64,000 nt of DNA from MWDV01 sp002070715 (lineage in GTDB: Bacteria > Verrucomicrobiota > Verrucomicrobiia > Limisphaerales > MWDV01). The notes beneath the pieces are model-generated. The model made no database searches. It was not told the origin of the DNA and saw only the letters and a program-made list of their open reading frames with translations. This document shows, one piece after another, positions 45,839 to 54,892 of the stretch (position 1 is the first letter of the stretch; each line of letters opens with the position of its first letter). The translations under genes were made by a program, and so were the position numbers. Location: contig DAONTI010000006.1 in assembly GCA_035411585.1 (NCBI GenBank), positions 1 to 64,000 of the forward strand, given 5' to 3'.

Positions 45839-45992
45839 GCGCCATTGGCAACGAGCCTTTGTGCCAATTCCCGGGCGGCGTCCAGCACGATTCGGAGCAT
45901 CCAACGAAAGGACTGATTTCAGCCGTCGCCGGTCAAAAGAGTTGAGTCCGGGCCTCGTCCGGCGTTAAATCAGCCGGTATTCTGCGGATTAT

Positions 45993-46553
45993 ATGGAACG
46001 GGTTAAAACCTTGTTGCGTTCGCCGGGACGCCGCATTGCGGCGATCGCGCTGGGGATACTGTTCCTAGATCAACTCACCAAGGCCATCGTGTTGAACTTC
46101 CTAGGATACGCCCAGGAAAAGGTGATTATCCCCGGCTTCTTCAAGTTTGTGCATTGGGGAAACACCGGGGCGGCGTGGAGTCTGTTTCGTGATAACAACG
46201 GCCTGCTCGCGGTCATCGCCGTGGTCGCGCTCGTGGTGCTTTATTTCACCCGGCATCATTTCGATCGCCGGACCTTCGCGGGCCAGCTTGCCTTTGGATT
46301 CATTTGCGGCGGCATCGCCGGCAACCTGCTGGACCGGGTGCGGGTGGGGCACGTCATTGATTTTGTTTACTTTTACGTGAACCGCGCCAACGGCGAGGAA
46401 ATGGGATTCCCGGCGTTCAACGTGGCGGATAGCGCCATTTGCCTCGGTGTGGGGCTGGTCTTTCTGTTGTCGTGGCGGGCGGAACGCGCGTCGGGCGCCG
46501 CCAAAACCCCGCCCGCCGCCGAGGCGCCGCCGCCCCCGGCTTCCGGCTCTTAA
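45993..46553 (+). CDS. lspA: Lipoprotein signal peptidase
   Basis: 186 aa with four transmembrane helices. The two catalytic Asp are in GNLLDRVRVG (near 112) and FNVADSAI (near 141), the signature of signal peptidase II. DQLTKA and NTGAAWS in the first loop are family motifs. It cleaves prolipoproteins, of which this window encodes several. The C-terminus is an Ala/Pro-rich tail. It lies just upstream of rluD and probably forms a unit with it. Confidence 0.95.
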   Translation: MERVKTLLRSPGRRIAAIALGILFLDQLTKAIVLNFLGYAQEKVIIPGFFKFVHWGNTGAAWSLFRDNNGLLAVIAVVALVVLYFTRHHFDRRTFAGQLAFGFICGGIAGNLLDRVRVGHVIDFVYFYVNRANGEEMGFPAFNVADSAICLGVGLVFLLSWRAERASGAAKTPPAAEAPPPPASGS

Positions 46554-46636
46554 CCCGCGCGGACGATTCTCTTTGCCGCCATGCTCGCTGTGTCCTGCGC
46601 GTTCGTTGACGACCTCTCCAATCCGGGAATTGGCGA

Positions 46637-47575
46637 ATGACGGTCCGCAGCGAAGTTTTCGTCTTGGAACGGTCGTTGCCCGGGACGCGGTTGGACACCT
46701 TTCTGCGCCAGCGATATCCCGCGATGTCCCGCGGGAGCATCCAACGCCTGATCACGGAGGGTTACATTCGCGTGAATGGCCGGCGGATCAAACCCACGCA
46801 CACCCCGCAGGCCGGTGAAACCGTGCAGGTGGAATGGCCGGCGGCGCGGCCGGACACCGCCCAGCCCGAAGACATTCCGCTGGATATCCTCCACGAGGAC
46901 GACCTGTTGTTGGGCCTCAACAAACCCGCCGGATTGGTGGTGCATCCGGCGGCAGGCCACGAGGCGCACACGCTGGTCAACGCCTTGTTGCATCATTGCG
47001 CCGGCCGGCTCAGCGGCATTGGCGGCGTGGCCCGACCGGGCATTGTGCATCGCCTCGACAAGGACACCAGCGGCGTCATGATCGTGGCCAAAACCGATGC
47101 GGCGCACCTGGCGCTGGCCGCGCAGTTCGCCGGACGGCGCGTGGACAAAATTTACCACGCCCTGGTGTGCGGCGAAGGGATCCGCGACCACGGCGAAATC
47201 CACGCGGCCATCGCGCGGCATCCTTCGCATCGCAAACGCATGGCGGTGCGCGAGGCGTCCGGACGCGAAGCGCATACCGCTTATCGGGTGTTGGAACGAT
47301 TGCGCGGCGCCACTTTGGTGGAGGCACGTCTGCACACCGGGCGCACCCACCAGATTCGCGTTCATTTTCAACACCTGGGCCATCCCTTGGTCGGAGACGC
47401 CACCTACGGCGCCCGGCAGAACCGGCGCCTGGCGGAACTGCATCACTTCACCGCCGAACGGCAGATGTTGCACGCTTCGGAACTGACCTTCACGCATCCC
47501 CGCAGCGGACGCCGCCTGAGCTTGACCGCACCCTGGCCGCAGGATTTTCAAGATGCGGTGACCGCCTTGCGCTGA
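46637..47575 (+). CDS. rluD: Ribosomal large subunit pseudouridine synthase, RluD-type
   Basis: 312 aa. An S4 RNA-binding domain (residues 8-80: RLDTFLRQRYPAMSRGSIQRL) is followed by the RluA/RluD catalytic domain with HRLDKDTSGVMIVAK near residues 135-149, where the Asp is catalytic. The C-terminal half has HTGRTHQIRVHFQHLGHPLVGD. It makes pseudouridines in 23S rRNA; the lspA-rluD order is common in bacteria. Start: ATG giving MTVRSEV. Confidence 0.94.
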   Translation: MTVRSEVFVLERSLPGTRLDTFLRQRYPAMSRGSIQRLITEGYIRVNGRRIKPTHTPQAGETVQVEWPAARPDTAQPEDIPLDILHEDDLLLGLNKPAGLVVHPAAGHEAHTLVNALLHHCAGRLSGIGGVARPGIVHRLDKDTSGVMIVAKTDAAHLALAAQFAGRRVDKIYHALVCGEGIRDHGEIHAAIARHPSHRKRMAVREASGREAHTAYRVLERLRGATLVEARLHTGRTHQIRVHFQHLGHPLVGDATYGARQNRRLAELHHFTAERQMLHASELTFTHPRSGRRLSLTAPWPQDFQDAVTALR

Positions 47576-47679
47576 AGCAATGCCGGAGCCGACGGCGGTT
47601 ATGCAGGACGCGCTTGCCGTGCGTTTTTTCATTGAGCGCGCTTGACTTTGCCGCCGCTCCTCCGACGTAATCGCCGCCC

Positions 47680-48384
47680 ATGAAAATTTGTCTGTTTGGC
47701 ATTTCCGGCATTCCCATCGGTCGGCATAACGTCAAGGACCCGCGCCTGGACACGGCGGACCGGTTGGTCGAGGCCAAAAAAAAGACCCCGGTTCAGGTGG
47801 ATGTGGTGAACGGCGACAGCACGGCCACGGCGGATGTGTTGGCGGCCACCGCCGACAGCCGGCTGGATTTGATTTTGCGGGATTTGGAGTTTGTGGAAAC
47901 CCGGTTGGGGCGCAACCCCGATGAACCGGAGCGGACGGCGTTGCTCAAGCTGCAGACGCAACTGGAGCGGGACGGCTTCGTCGCCGACGCGGTCTTGTCC
48001 TCCGCGGAGCGCGAGGCGGTGGCGGTGCATTCCTGTTTTCTCACCAGCAAACCGGTGGTGATCGCCACGGCGGCGGAACTGGCCCAACCGGAGGCGTTGA
48101 TTCTGCGGGCGTATCAGGCGGGTGGATTCATCAGTTTCCTCACGGTGGGCGGCAAGGAAAATCGCGCGTGGATGATCCGGCGGGGCGCCACGGCGTGGGA
48201 AGCCGCCGGGGCGATTCACTCGGACATCCAGCGGGGATTCATCCGCGCGGAAGTCATCAGTTACGCCGACCTGGTCACGCATAGCGGCGAGACCGGCGCC
48301 AAACGCGCGGGATGCCAGCGGTTGGAGGGTAAAACTTACGTCATGCAGGATTACGACGTGGTGAATTTCCGGTTCAACAAATGA
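47680..48384 (+). CDS. YchF-related protein lacking the GTPase core
   Basis: 234 aa. The C-terminal 130 residues match the YchF TGS/DUF933 region (GGKENRAWMIRRGATAWEAA, IHSDIQRGFIRAEVISYADL, EGKTYVMQDYDVVNFRFN). Upstream, DPRLDTADRLVEAKKKTP and a leucine-rich helix with LILRDLEFVETRL correspond to YchF's helical domain. The YchF P-loop (NVGKST) and most of the G domain are missing: the protein starts MKICLFGISGIPIG and is 234 instead of about 365 aa. It probably no longer hydrolyses nucleotides; it could bind the ribosome or tRNA via TGS. It is either a natural short paralog or a domain-deletion product. Confidence 0.9.
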   Translation: MKICLFGISGIPIGRHNVKDPRLDTADRLVEAKKKTPVQVDVVNGDSTATADVLAATADSRLDLILRDLEFVETRLGRNPDEPERTALLKLQTQLERDGFVADAVLSSAEREAVAVHSCFLTSKPVVIATAAELAQPEALILRAYQAGGFISFLTVGGKENRAWMIRRGATAWEAAGAIHSDIQRGFIRAEVISYADLVTHSGETGAKRAGCQRLEGKTYVMQDYDVVNFRFNK

Positions 48385-48603
48385 CCGGTTTCCGAAGGCC
48401 AAGCCCGGCTAGGTTCAGGAAAGATGCCGTCGCCTTCACCCGTCCGGGCGGACAAACCCTGTTCGGGGCAAACAAGCGGACCAGATTGAAGCCCGCCTGT
48501 TGCAGCGTCAGACGTCCGGGACGCGACGGTGGTTGTGCGGTGAATGCCGCGTCGTTGATGACGAGGCCGAAGCGGTTCCGATTTTTGGGCGCTCGTCAGC
48601 GGG

Positions 48604-49947
48604 TTAACGCTTCGCTTCACCCAGCGCTTGCGACAACGCCCGGCGCATGACGGTTTCCGTCATTGGTTGCACCCAGCAATAATGGTCGTTGTAACCGTCC
48701 CGCCAGCATTGATCGGTGGGAATGTAACCCGGCGCGCCATCGCCGAATCCCGCCACCATCACAAAAGATTTTGGACGCAACTTTTGCGCGGCCAACTGGT
48801 AACCGACAAAGCTTTCCGCCGGCAGAATGGTGAACAACGCCGCGCCGTCATTCAAATCCAGGCAGGGCACATCAATCGGTTGATCGCGGCTCACGCGCGC
48901 CCGCCAGCTCAAACCGAGCGCGGCGGAAATGCGTTGCCAGCGCGTGGCGTTCGTGTTGGCCAGCGTCGCGCGCATCGCCTCGATCGTGAACGCGTCGGTG
49001 TCGCGCGGCGGCAATCGCAATTCGGCGTTGCGGAAACCGACGCGCCGCAGCGGTTGTCGTTGCGTCTGTTGCCACGCACCCAGCATGCCCGCGTACAATC
49101 GGTCCGCGAGGACGATCCGGTTCGTGGGATCGCCGGTGTTGTATTTGCCGGCGGTGGTGTCGCCGCCGCAGCCGGTGAAGTAAATTTGAAACACGGACGG
49201 ATCATCCCGTTGCCGGCGTTGCCGCGCCAGACCGGGAAAATCAGCGGAGACGCCGCCCTTGCCGTAGTAGCTCATGGGATGAATGGCGTAACAACTCCAC
49301 GCGAGCAGCGGCGTTTCGCCATCCCAGAAACTCAGGGTTTTGAGCCACGGATCAATTTCGCCTTCCGGCGCATCGTAGAGATTGCCGCTCGCGCTGCCGC
49401 GTTCCCACGTGATGGTGCCGTCCGGCCGGACGACGCGTCGGTTGGAAGCCAGCTTTTCGATGCGTGCCTGTCCCATGCCAAAATGCGTCACGCGCCGCGC
49501 CGTGGACAATGCCTGTTTCAGCGCTGTGGCGGTGCGTTGCACGGCGCGCTCATGAAATTCCGGATCGCAATTCCAGCCGGGTTGTCCTTGGTCGTCCAAC
49601 AACCGCTGCGCGGTCAAATCACAAATCGGCGCGTCGTGCTGATGCACGGTCGCCAGCATCACGCGCTGCGGCGTGGTGTGCGCCGCCTGCGCCAGCACTT
49701 CGCGCCAGCGATCGTAGGAATCGTTGTTGCACTGACACCAATCCAGGGAAACCACCACGAGCGGTTCCTCCGCGCCCAACAACACGAAGCCTTTGGCAAA
49801 GAGCGGATCAACAATCTCCCGTGCGTCCGCCACGCCGCCGCCCATGCACGCGTGACCGATGGGAATCGTGATGTCGGCGTTGAATGTGGCGACCCGAAAT
49901 TCAGCACGGGCGGTGAACCACACCGATACAATGAGCAACACCACCAT
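48604..49947 (-). CDS. Secreted neutral ceramidase-like hydrolase
   Basis: 447 aa with a signal peptide (LLIVSVWFTARA) from the ATG giving MVVLLIV. The N-terminal domain has the ceramidase-like pattern: ADITIPIGHACMGGG, VVVSLDWCQCNNDSYDRWRE, VMLATVHQHDAPICDL, GLARQRRQRDDPSVFQIYFT, PAESFVGYQLAA. The HQHDAP/metal region supports a zinc-dependent hydrolase. It is shorter than true neutral ceramidases (over 650 aa) and resembles the neutral/alkaline ceramidase-like proteins of Planctomycetes and Verrucomicrobiota, whose substrate is unknown. An in-frame 59-residue extension upstream lacks a signal. Confidence 0.78.
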   Translation of the reverse strand: MVVLLIVSVWFTARAEFRVATFNADITIPIGHACMGGGVADAREIVDPLFAKGFVLLGAEEPLVVVSLDWCQCNNDSYDRWREVLAQAAHTTPQRVMLATVHQHDAPICDLTAQRLLDDQGQPGWNCDPEFHERAVQRTATALKQALSTARRVTHFGMGQARIEKLASNRRVVRPDGTITWERGSASGNLYDAPEGEIDPWLKTLSFWDGETPLLAWSCYAIHPMSYYGKGGVSADFPGLARQRRQRDDPSVFQIYFTGCGGDTTAGKYNTGDPTNRIVLADRLYAGMLGAWQQTQRQPLRRVGFRNAELRLPPRDTDAFTIEAMRATLANTNATRWQRISAALGLSWRARVSRDQPIDVPCLDLNDGAALFTILPAESFVGYQLAAQKLRPKSFVMVAGFGDGAPGYIPTDQCWRDGYNDHYCWVQPMTETVMRRALSQALGEAKR

Positions 49948-50157
49948 TCGGCATCGGGCAAGGGTTCGCAGTGAGGATGAAAAAACCGTTTGCGGCTTCA
50001 CGATTACTGACTTGGCCGATTCCCGCTGCGCGCTCAAGCAAAAAGCGCGTGCTGACCGCCGCTGAGGCGGCGATGCCGCATTGGGTCCGGGTGGAACAGC
50101 CAACCTGGCTGTTCTGGTTGGCAACCTGCCGACCAGTACTGCGTCGTCCGATTTTCC

Positions 50158-51210
50158 TGGGAGGGACGCGTTCCACCGCGTCCCTGATGAGTTGGGGACG
50201 ACGTGGAAGTCGTCCCTCCCGGGAGATGGTTAAAGCCGCAAAGAACGCAAAGTTCACAAAGAAAACCTTTAGTTCTGATCTACCTGTGCTCTTGGTGGAT
50301 ACTCAGTATCTCCAGAGAGACGCACCCTTCGTAAATCATCTTTCGTGATTCGTCGCCTCTCTGTGCCTCGGCGCCTCGGTGGCCCTTAACTTTAGAACCT
50401 GATGTCGTTCACGAGACACGAATGACGACCGCCGAGGGCGGCGGTGCTCCCCCAATACCCATCCCCTTGCCAATCATTCCTCTGTCTTCCCGTTCGCGTA
50501 TTTCGCGGTTGTAGTTTCCTTGGGAGGGACGCGTTCCACCGCGTCCCTGGTGAGTTGGGGACGACGTGGAGGTCGTCCCTCCCGAGATATGGTTAAAGCC
50601 GCAAAGAACGCAAAGTTCACAAAGAAAACCTTTAGTTCTGATCTACCTGTGCTCTTGGTGGATACTCAGTATCTCCAGAGAGACGCACCCTTCGTAAATC
50701 ATCTTTCGTGATTCGTCGCCTCTCTGTGCCTCGGCGCCTCGGTGGCCCTTAACTTTAGAACCTGATGTCGTTCACGAGACACGAATGACGACCGCCGAGG
50801 GCGGCGGTGCTCCCCCAATACCCATCCCCTTGCCAATCATTCCTCTGTCTTCCCGTTCGCGTATTTCGCGGTTGTAGTTTCCTTGGGAGGGACGCGTTCC
50901 ACCGCGTCCCTGGTGAGTTGGGGACGACGTGGAGGTCGTCCCTCCCGGGAGATGGTTAAAGCCGCAAAGCACGCAAGGATCACAAAGAAAACGTTTATTT
51001 CTGCGTCCCCTGCGCTCCTGGTGGTTAATCAGTTGTTCCAGCGCGACGCATCCTTCGTAAATCATCTTTCGTGATTCGTCGCCTCTCTGTGCCTCGGTGG
51101 CCCTTAACTTCAAAATCTGATGTCGTCCGCGAGACGCGAACGACGACCGCCGAGGCCGGCGGTGTACCCCCCTTCCCCATTCCTTTGCCCATCATTCCCT
51201 ACCTCTCTGC
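50158..51210 (+). repeat. Three tandem copies of a 363-bp repeat
   Basis: Copies start at 50158, 50521 and 50884, exactly 363 bp apart; copies 1 and 2 differ at only a few bases; copy 3 is more diverged and ends near 51210. Each starts with two back-to-back 8-bp hairpins: GGGACGCG/CGCGTCCC with loop TTCCAC, and GGGACGAC/GTCGTCCC with loop GTGGAA (GTGGAG in copies 2 and 3). The 63-codon open frames in each copy are by-products, not genes. The region between 49948 and 51282 contains nothing else. Confidence 0.92.
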
Positions 51211-51282
51211 GGAAGTGGATTGGCATCGCGCCACCAGAACTGGATGTGGACGCAGCCCGGTGCAATCACCCATACTCCGCGC

Positions 51283-52584
51283 ATGAATAATCGTTGTGTT
51301 CCGCTTGTCTGGCTTCTGTGTGGTGGTGTATGGCTGTTGCTGGGCGCGCTGAGTGGTGGTTTTGCCCAATCCACGGCGGCTGAACCGGCGCGGGAAAAAC
51401 CGGCTTTGGAAATCATCAGTCGCGTCGTGACGACGAATCGGCCGGGTTTTCTTTCCGCAATTTACGCGGAGCCGAAGGGCGTCCGGTTGTTTGGAGTTAG
51501 TTCCGTTTCCGATGACAACGGGCGCAGTTGGTCGCCGCTGGTTTGGCAACCGGACTTCACCGCCAATTTGCCGCACGGTTACCGGCGCGAACCGGTCACG
51601 GCGGTGCTTGACCCAAACACCGACCGGTTGCTCGTGTTGCTGAATTCTCTTGATACGCCCGGTCTTGATCCGAATGCCATCGAACCGCCCATTGCGCAGG
51701 AAACTTATTATCTGCGTTATCGCGTCTCCACCAACGGCGGACGCTCCTGGCGCTTCGAAGAGCCCATCATTCAAACGGGCGACTACAACGCGCAGCATCC
51801 GGTGGCGGGCGTGTGGGTGGGAACGAACGCCATTTATCTCGGCGACGTCGGGTGTTTGCCGATCGTAACGCGGCGGGGCAAGGTGATCGTACCGGCGCAA
51901 ATGACGGTCGTGGGCGCGGATGGTAAACTGGCCAATCCCGCCGGCGGTTTCACTTATACCGAAGTCGTGGTGTTGATTGGCACTTGGACGGAAACCGGTT
52001 GGCTGCGCTGGACGGCCAGTCAGCAGGTGCGGGGCGACGCGTTCCAGACCACGCGCGGATTGATCGAACCCACGTTGGCCGAATTTCCCGATGGACGCAT
52101 TCTCATGGTGATGCGCGGCAGCAACGGCGGCAAAGCGGATCCCAAATACGAACTGCCCAGCCGGAAATGGTTTTGCGTTTCCAAGGATGGTGGAGAAACC
52201 TGGAGCCAGCCGGCCGTGTGGACTTGCACCGATGGCGAAGCTTTCTTTTCACCCAGCAGCATGTCCACGCTTTTCAAGCACTCCAGCGGGCGCGTGTTCT
52301 GGATGGGAAATTGGTCCGCAACCAATTGCGAAGGCAATCTGCCGCGCTGGCCGTTGGTTATTGGCGAAGTGGACCCGCGCAGTTTGAAACTGATGCGGAA
52401 TACCTTGCTCACGCTCGACACGAAGCGTCCCGAAGACGAAACGCAGGGGCGCTTGGACCTTTCGCACTTCACGCTGTTGGAAGATCGGGAAACCAAGGAG
52501 ATCATCGTGTGCTATCCGCGGGCGCATCACGCGTACCAATCCTACGAATGGGCCACCGTGCACCTGGCGCTGACGGAACGATGA
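51283..52584 (+). CDS. Secreted sialidase-like beta-propeller
   Basis: 433 aa with a signal peptide (VPLVWLLCGGVWLLLGALSGG). Three Asp-box (BNR) motifs are visible: SDDNGRSWSP near 80, STNGGRSWRF near 150 and SKDGGETWSQP near 300, which mark a six-bladed sialidase-like propeller. The sialidase active-site Arg triad is not clearly placed, so it may be a different exo-glycosidase or a lyase-like protein. The ATG giving MNNRCVP follows the repeats closely. Confidence 0.85.
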   Translation: MNNRCVPLVWLLCGGVWLLLGALSGGFAQSTAAEPAREKPALEIISRVVTTNRPGFLSAIYAEPKGVRLFGVSSVSDDNGRSWSPLVWQPDFTANLPHGYRREPVTAVLDPNTDRLLVLLNSLDTPGLDPNAIEPPIAQETYYLRYRVSTNGGRSWRFEEPIIQTGDYNAQHPVAGVWVGTNAIYLGDVGCLPIVTRRGKVIVPAQMTVVGADGKLANPAGGFTYTEVVVLIGTWTETGWLRWTASQQVRGDAFQTTRGLIEPTLAEFPDGRILMVMRGSNGGKADPKYELPSRKWFCVSKDGGETWSQPAVWTCTDGEAFFSPSSMSTLFKHSSGRVFWMGNWSATNCEGNLPRWPLVIGEVDPRSLKLMRNTLLTLDTKRPEDETQGRLDLSHFTLLEDRETKEIIVCYPRAHHAYQSYEWATVHLALTER

Positions 52585-52731
52585 AGTCAGTTGTGGCTTT
52601 ACAGCAGCGCAAGCGATTGTCAAAACCCGCGATGCGCTTGAAATCAGACGAAGCACACAAGCAAAAGTGGACGAACGAAGAAAAGACTGGGGACATTCTC
52701 AAAGAGTCGTGACATTGATCGGTGGAAGAAC

Positions 52732-52760
52732 TTGACGGGGGCCGGGGCGGGGACCATATT
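52732..52760 (+). promoter_or_regulatory. Sigma-70-type promoter for the primary sigma factor gene
   Basis: TTGACG, 17-bp GC-rich spacer, CATATT, with an expected transcription start near 52767 and the ATG at 52802. Confidence 0.6.
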
Positions 52761-52801
52761 GCGCGACATTGCGCTCTGTGGATTGAGTCGTTTTATATCG
52801 T

Positions 52802-54568
52802 ATGGCCAAGACGAAACTCAGAACGTCCCGCGCCAAGGCCGCTGCCAGTGAGTCCCGTCGGCGGAAGCGCGCGTCAGCCGCCAAACCGGCACCGCCGTCC
52901 CGGACCCGTCAGACTTCATCCGCGCTTTCTCCTCATCTCAAGGAAATCGTCAAAACCCTCGTGCATCTGGCCCGGGAGCAGGGGTATTTGACGAACAGCG
53001 ATATCCACGACGCGTTGACCGGTTCGCCGGCGTGCGCCGAGGCCAGAGACGAAGTTTATCTCAAGCTTCGCAATCTCGACGTGGAAATCGTGGACCAAGC
53101 CGAGGGCGACCGCGGCAAGCCGTCGGATCGGGAGGAGGAGGAAAACAGATCCTCCCTCGATGTGCTGGATGATCCGGTGCGCCTTTATCTCAAACAGATG
53201 GGCACGGTCCCGTTGCTGGATCGCGAAGAGGAGGTGGCCATCTCGAAACGCATCGAGGCGGCGGACAAGGAAGTGCGACGGCTCATTTACAGCCTCGGTT
53301 TCGCCGGGAAAGAACACCTGGCCCTGGCGGACAAGCTGGTGAGCGAACCGCCCAAGGAACGGTTTGACCGCGTCATCCAGGATCGCAAACTCGATTGCCG
53401 CAAACGACACCTCCGCGAACTGCGCCGGTTGCTGAAGCAGGTCCGCGAACTGGACCGCCGGGCCGACGCCAAATGGACCGCCACGCGTCACGCGCGCACC
53501 CTCGCCTCGCGCCGGCGCGCGCTCAGCGCTTTCCGTAAAGCGGACAACCAGTTGCAGGCGGTGTTTCCCCAATTTGCCTTCAAACAAAAGGTCATCGAGG
53601 AAATGATGTTGGTGGCCCAGAACATCGCCGAAAAATTTTGGCGTCACCAGCAACGGGACGGGGCCGGCAGCGGCGATCAACCACCGGCCTCCGCTCCGGC
53701 GCGGCCGCAGGAGGTGCGGCAACAAATCCAGGCCCTCGAAGATCTCGTGCGCATGCCTTGCTCGGATTATTTGCGGGCGTACGCACAACTGGAACAATTC
53801 GCGGCTCACTCGGTCCAGGCCAAGACCGAGATGGTGGAGGCGAATCTGCGCCTCGTGATTTCCATTGCCAAAAAATACACCAATCGCGGCCTCTCTTTCC
53901 TCGATCTCATCCAGGAAGGCAACATGGGTTTGATGAAGGCCGTGGAGAAATTTGAATACCGGCGCGGCTATAAATTCTCCACCTACGCGACGTGGTGGAT
54001 CCGGCAGGCCGTCACACGCGCTCTGTCGGACCAGGCCCGCACCATCCGCATTCCGGTCCACATGGTCGAAACCATCAACCGGGTCCTGCGCGCCCAGAAA
54101 CGGTTGTCGCAGGATTTCGGGCGCGAACCCACGGCGGAGGAACTGGCCGAGGATTTGCAACTGCCCCAGGCGCGCGTTTCGGCCGTGCTGCGCATGGCTC
54201 AACAGCCGCTCTCGTTACAGGCCAATCTGGGCGAAGGGGAAGACGGGAGTTTGGGTGATTTTCTCGAGGACAAAGAAGCGGACAACCCCTCCGACCTCAC
54301 CAGTTACGCCTTGCTCCGGGAAAAACTGGGCGACGTGCTGGCCAGCCTGGCCGAGCGGGAACGGCAGGTTCTCGAACTGCGTTTCGGTTTGACCGACGGC
54401 TACCCGCGGACGCTGGAAGAAGTGGGCAAACAATTCCAAGTCACCCGCGAGCGCATCCGGCAGATCGAAGCCAAAGCCTTGCGCAAAATGCGGCATCCCA
54501 CGCGCATCCGGCAGTTGCACGGTTTCCTGGAGGTCGGCACGAACACGCCGGCCGCGACGCGCACTTGA
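52802..54568 (+). CDS. rpoD: Primary RNA polymerase sigma factor (RpoD/SigA)
   Basis: 588 aa. Basic N-terminal region 1, then 1.2 (DPVRLYLKQMGTVPLLDREE), a long insert of about 170 aa, and region 2 (RLVISIAKKYTNRGLSFLD; GYKFSTYATWWIRQAVTR). Region 3 follows (RIPVHMVETINRVLRAQKRL) and region 4 ends with ERERQVLELRFGLTDG and TRERIRQIEAKALRKMRHP. This is the full set of a group 1 sigma-70. The promoter is at 52732-52760. It starts at ATG giving MAKTKLR. It is a housekeeping gene, so this part of the window is normal chromosome. Confidence 0.96.
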   Translation: MAKTKLRTSRAKAAASESRRRKRASAAKPAPPSRTRQTSSALSPHLKEIVKTLVHLAREQGYLTNSDIHDALTGSPACAEARDEVYLKLRNLDVEIVDQAEGDRGKPSDREEEENRSSLDVLDDPVRLYLKQMGTVPLLDREEEVAISKRIEAADKEVRRLIYSLGFAGKEHLALADKLVSEPPKERFDRVIQDRKLDCRKRHLRELRRLLKQVRELDRRADAKWTATRHARTLASRRRALSAFRKADNQLQAVFPQFAFKQKVIEEMMLVAQNIAEKFWRHQQRDGAGSGDQPPASAPARPQEVRQQIQALEDLVRMPCSDYLRAYAQLEQFAAHSVQAKTEMVEANLRLVISIAKKYTNRGLSFLDLIQEGNMGLMKAVEKFEYRRGYKFSTYATWWIRQAVTRALSDQARTIRIPVHMVETINRVLRAQKRLSQDFGREPTAEELAEDLQLPQARVSAVLRMAQQPLSLQANLGEGEDGSLGDFLEDKEADNPSDLTSYALLREKLGDVLASLAERERQVLELRFGLTDGYPRTLEEVGKQFQVTRERIRQIEAKALRKMRHPTRIRQLHGFLEVGTNTPAATRT

Positions 54569-54892
54569 GGACGTCGCCACTCCCCTGCTCCGCCGGTTGT
54601 AATCCAAGTCCTTAACCGGACGGACGGAGAATTCCGCTGTCCGGCAATCATTCCCCTCCTCGCGAGGTAACACGCCATTTTCCGCCCCAACCTCCAGCTC
54701 CACACCTGTCCGAAATAATCAAGGGTGTGCAGTCAAACGCACAGTTGTGGCCGTTCTTCCCCGCGTTATCGTGGGCTACGATTATGGCATCCGGCTGGAT
54801 CATTTCATTTTGCCACGCGGCTTGCCGGGCCCGTCGGGCCCGCTCGGGTTGGGTCGCCGCCCGACAGCGCGGGCGAAACGTCGTTCATCACC
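54569..54892. other. Intergenic region, nothing recognised
   Basis: 324 bp between the sigma factor and the next gene. An in-frame extension of the following gene reaches 54725 but reads as Arg/Pro/Ser-rich non-protein-like text. Confidence 0.5.

Noticed and set aside
50166..51074. Three similar 63-codon open frames as a gene family
   Set aside because: They are translations of the tandem repeat and run through palindromes; no ribosome binding site or independent conservation.
50158..51210. Possible CRISPR array
   Set aside because: Repeat units are 363 bp with no spacer-repeat structure and no cas genes nearby.
52916..54202. 428-codon minus-strand frame opposite rpoD
   Set aside because: Antisense shadow of the sigma factor.
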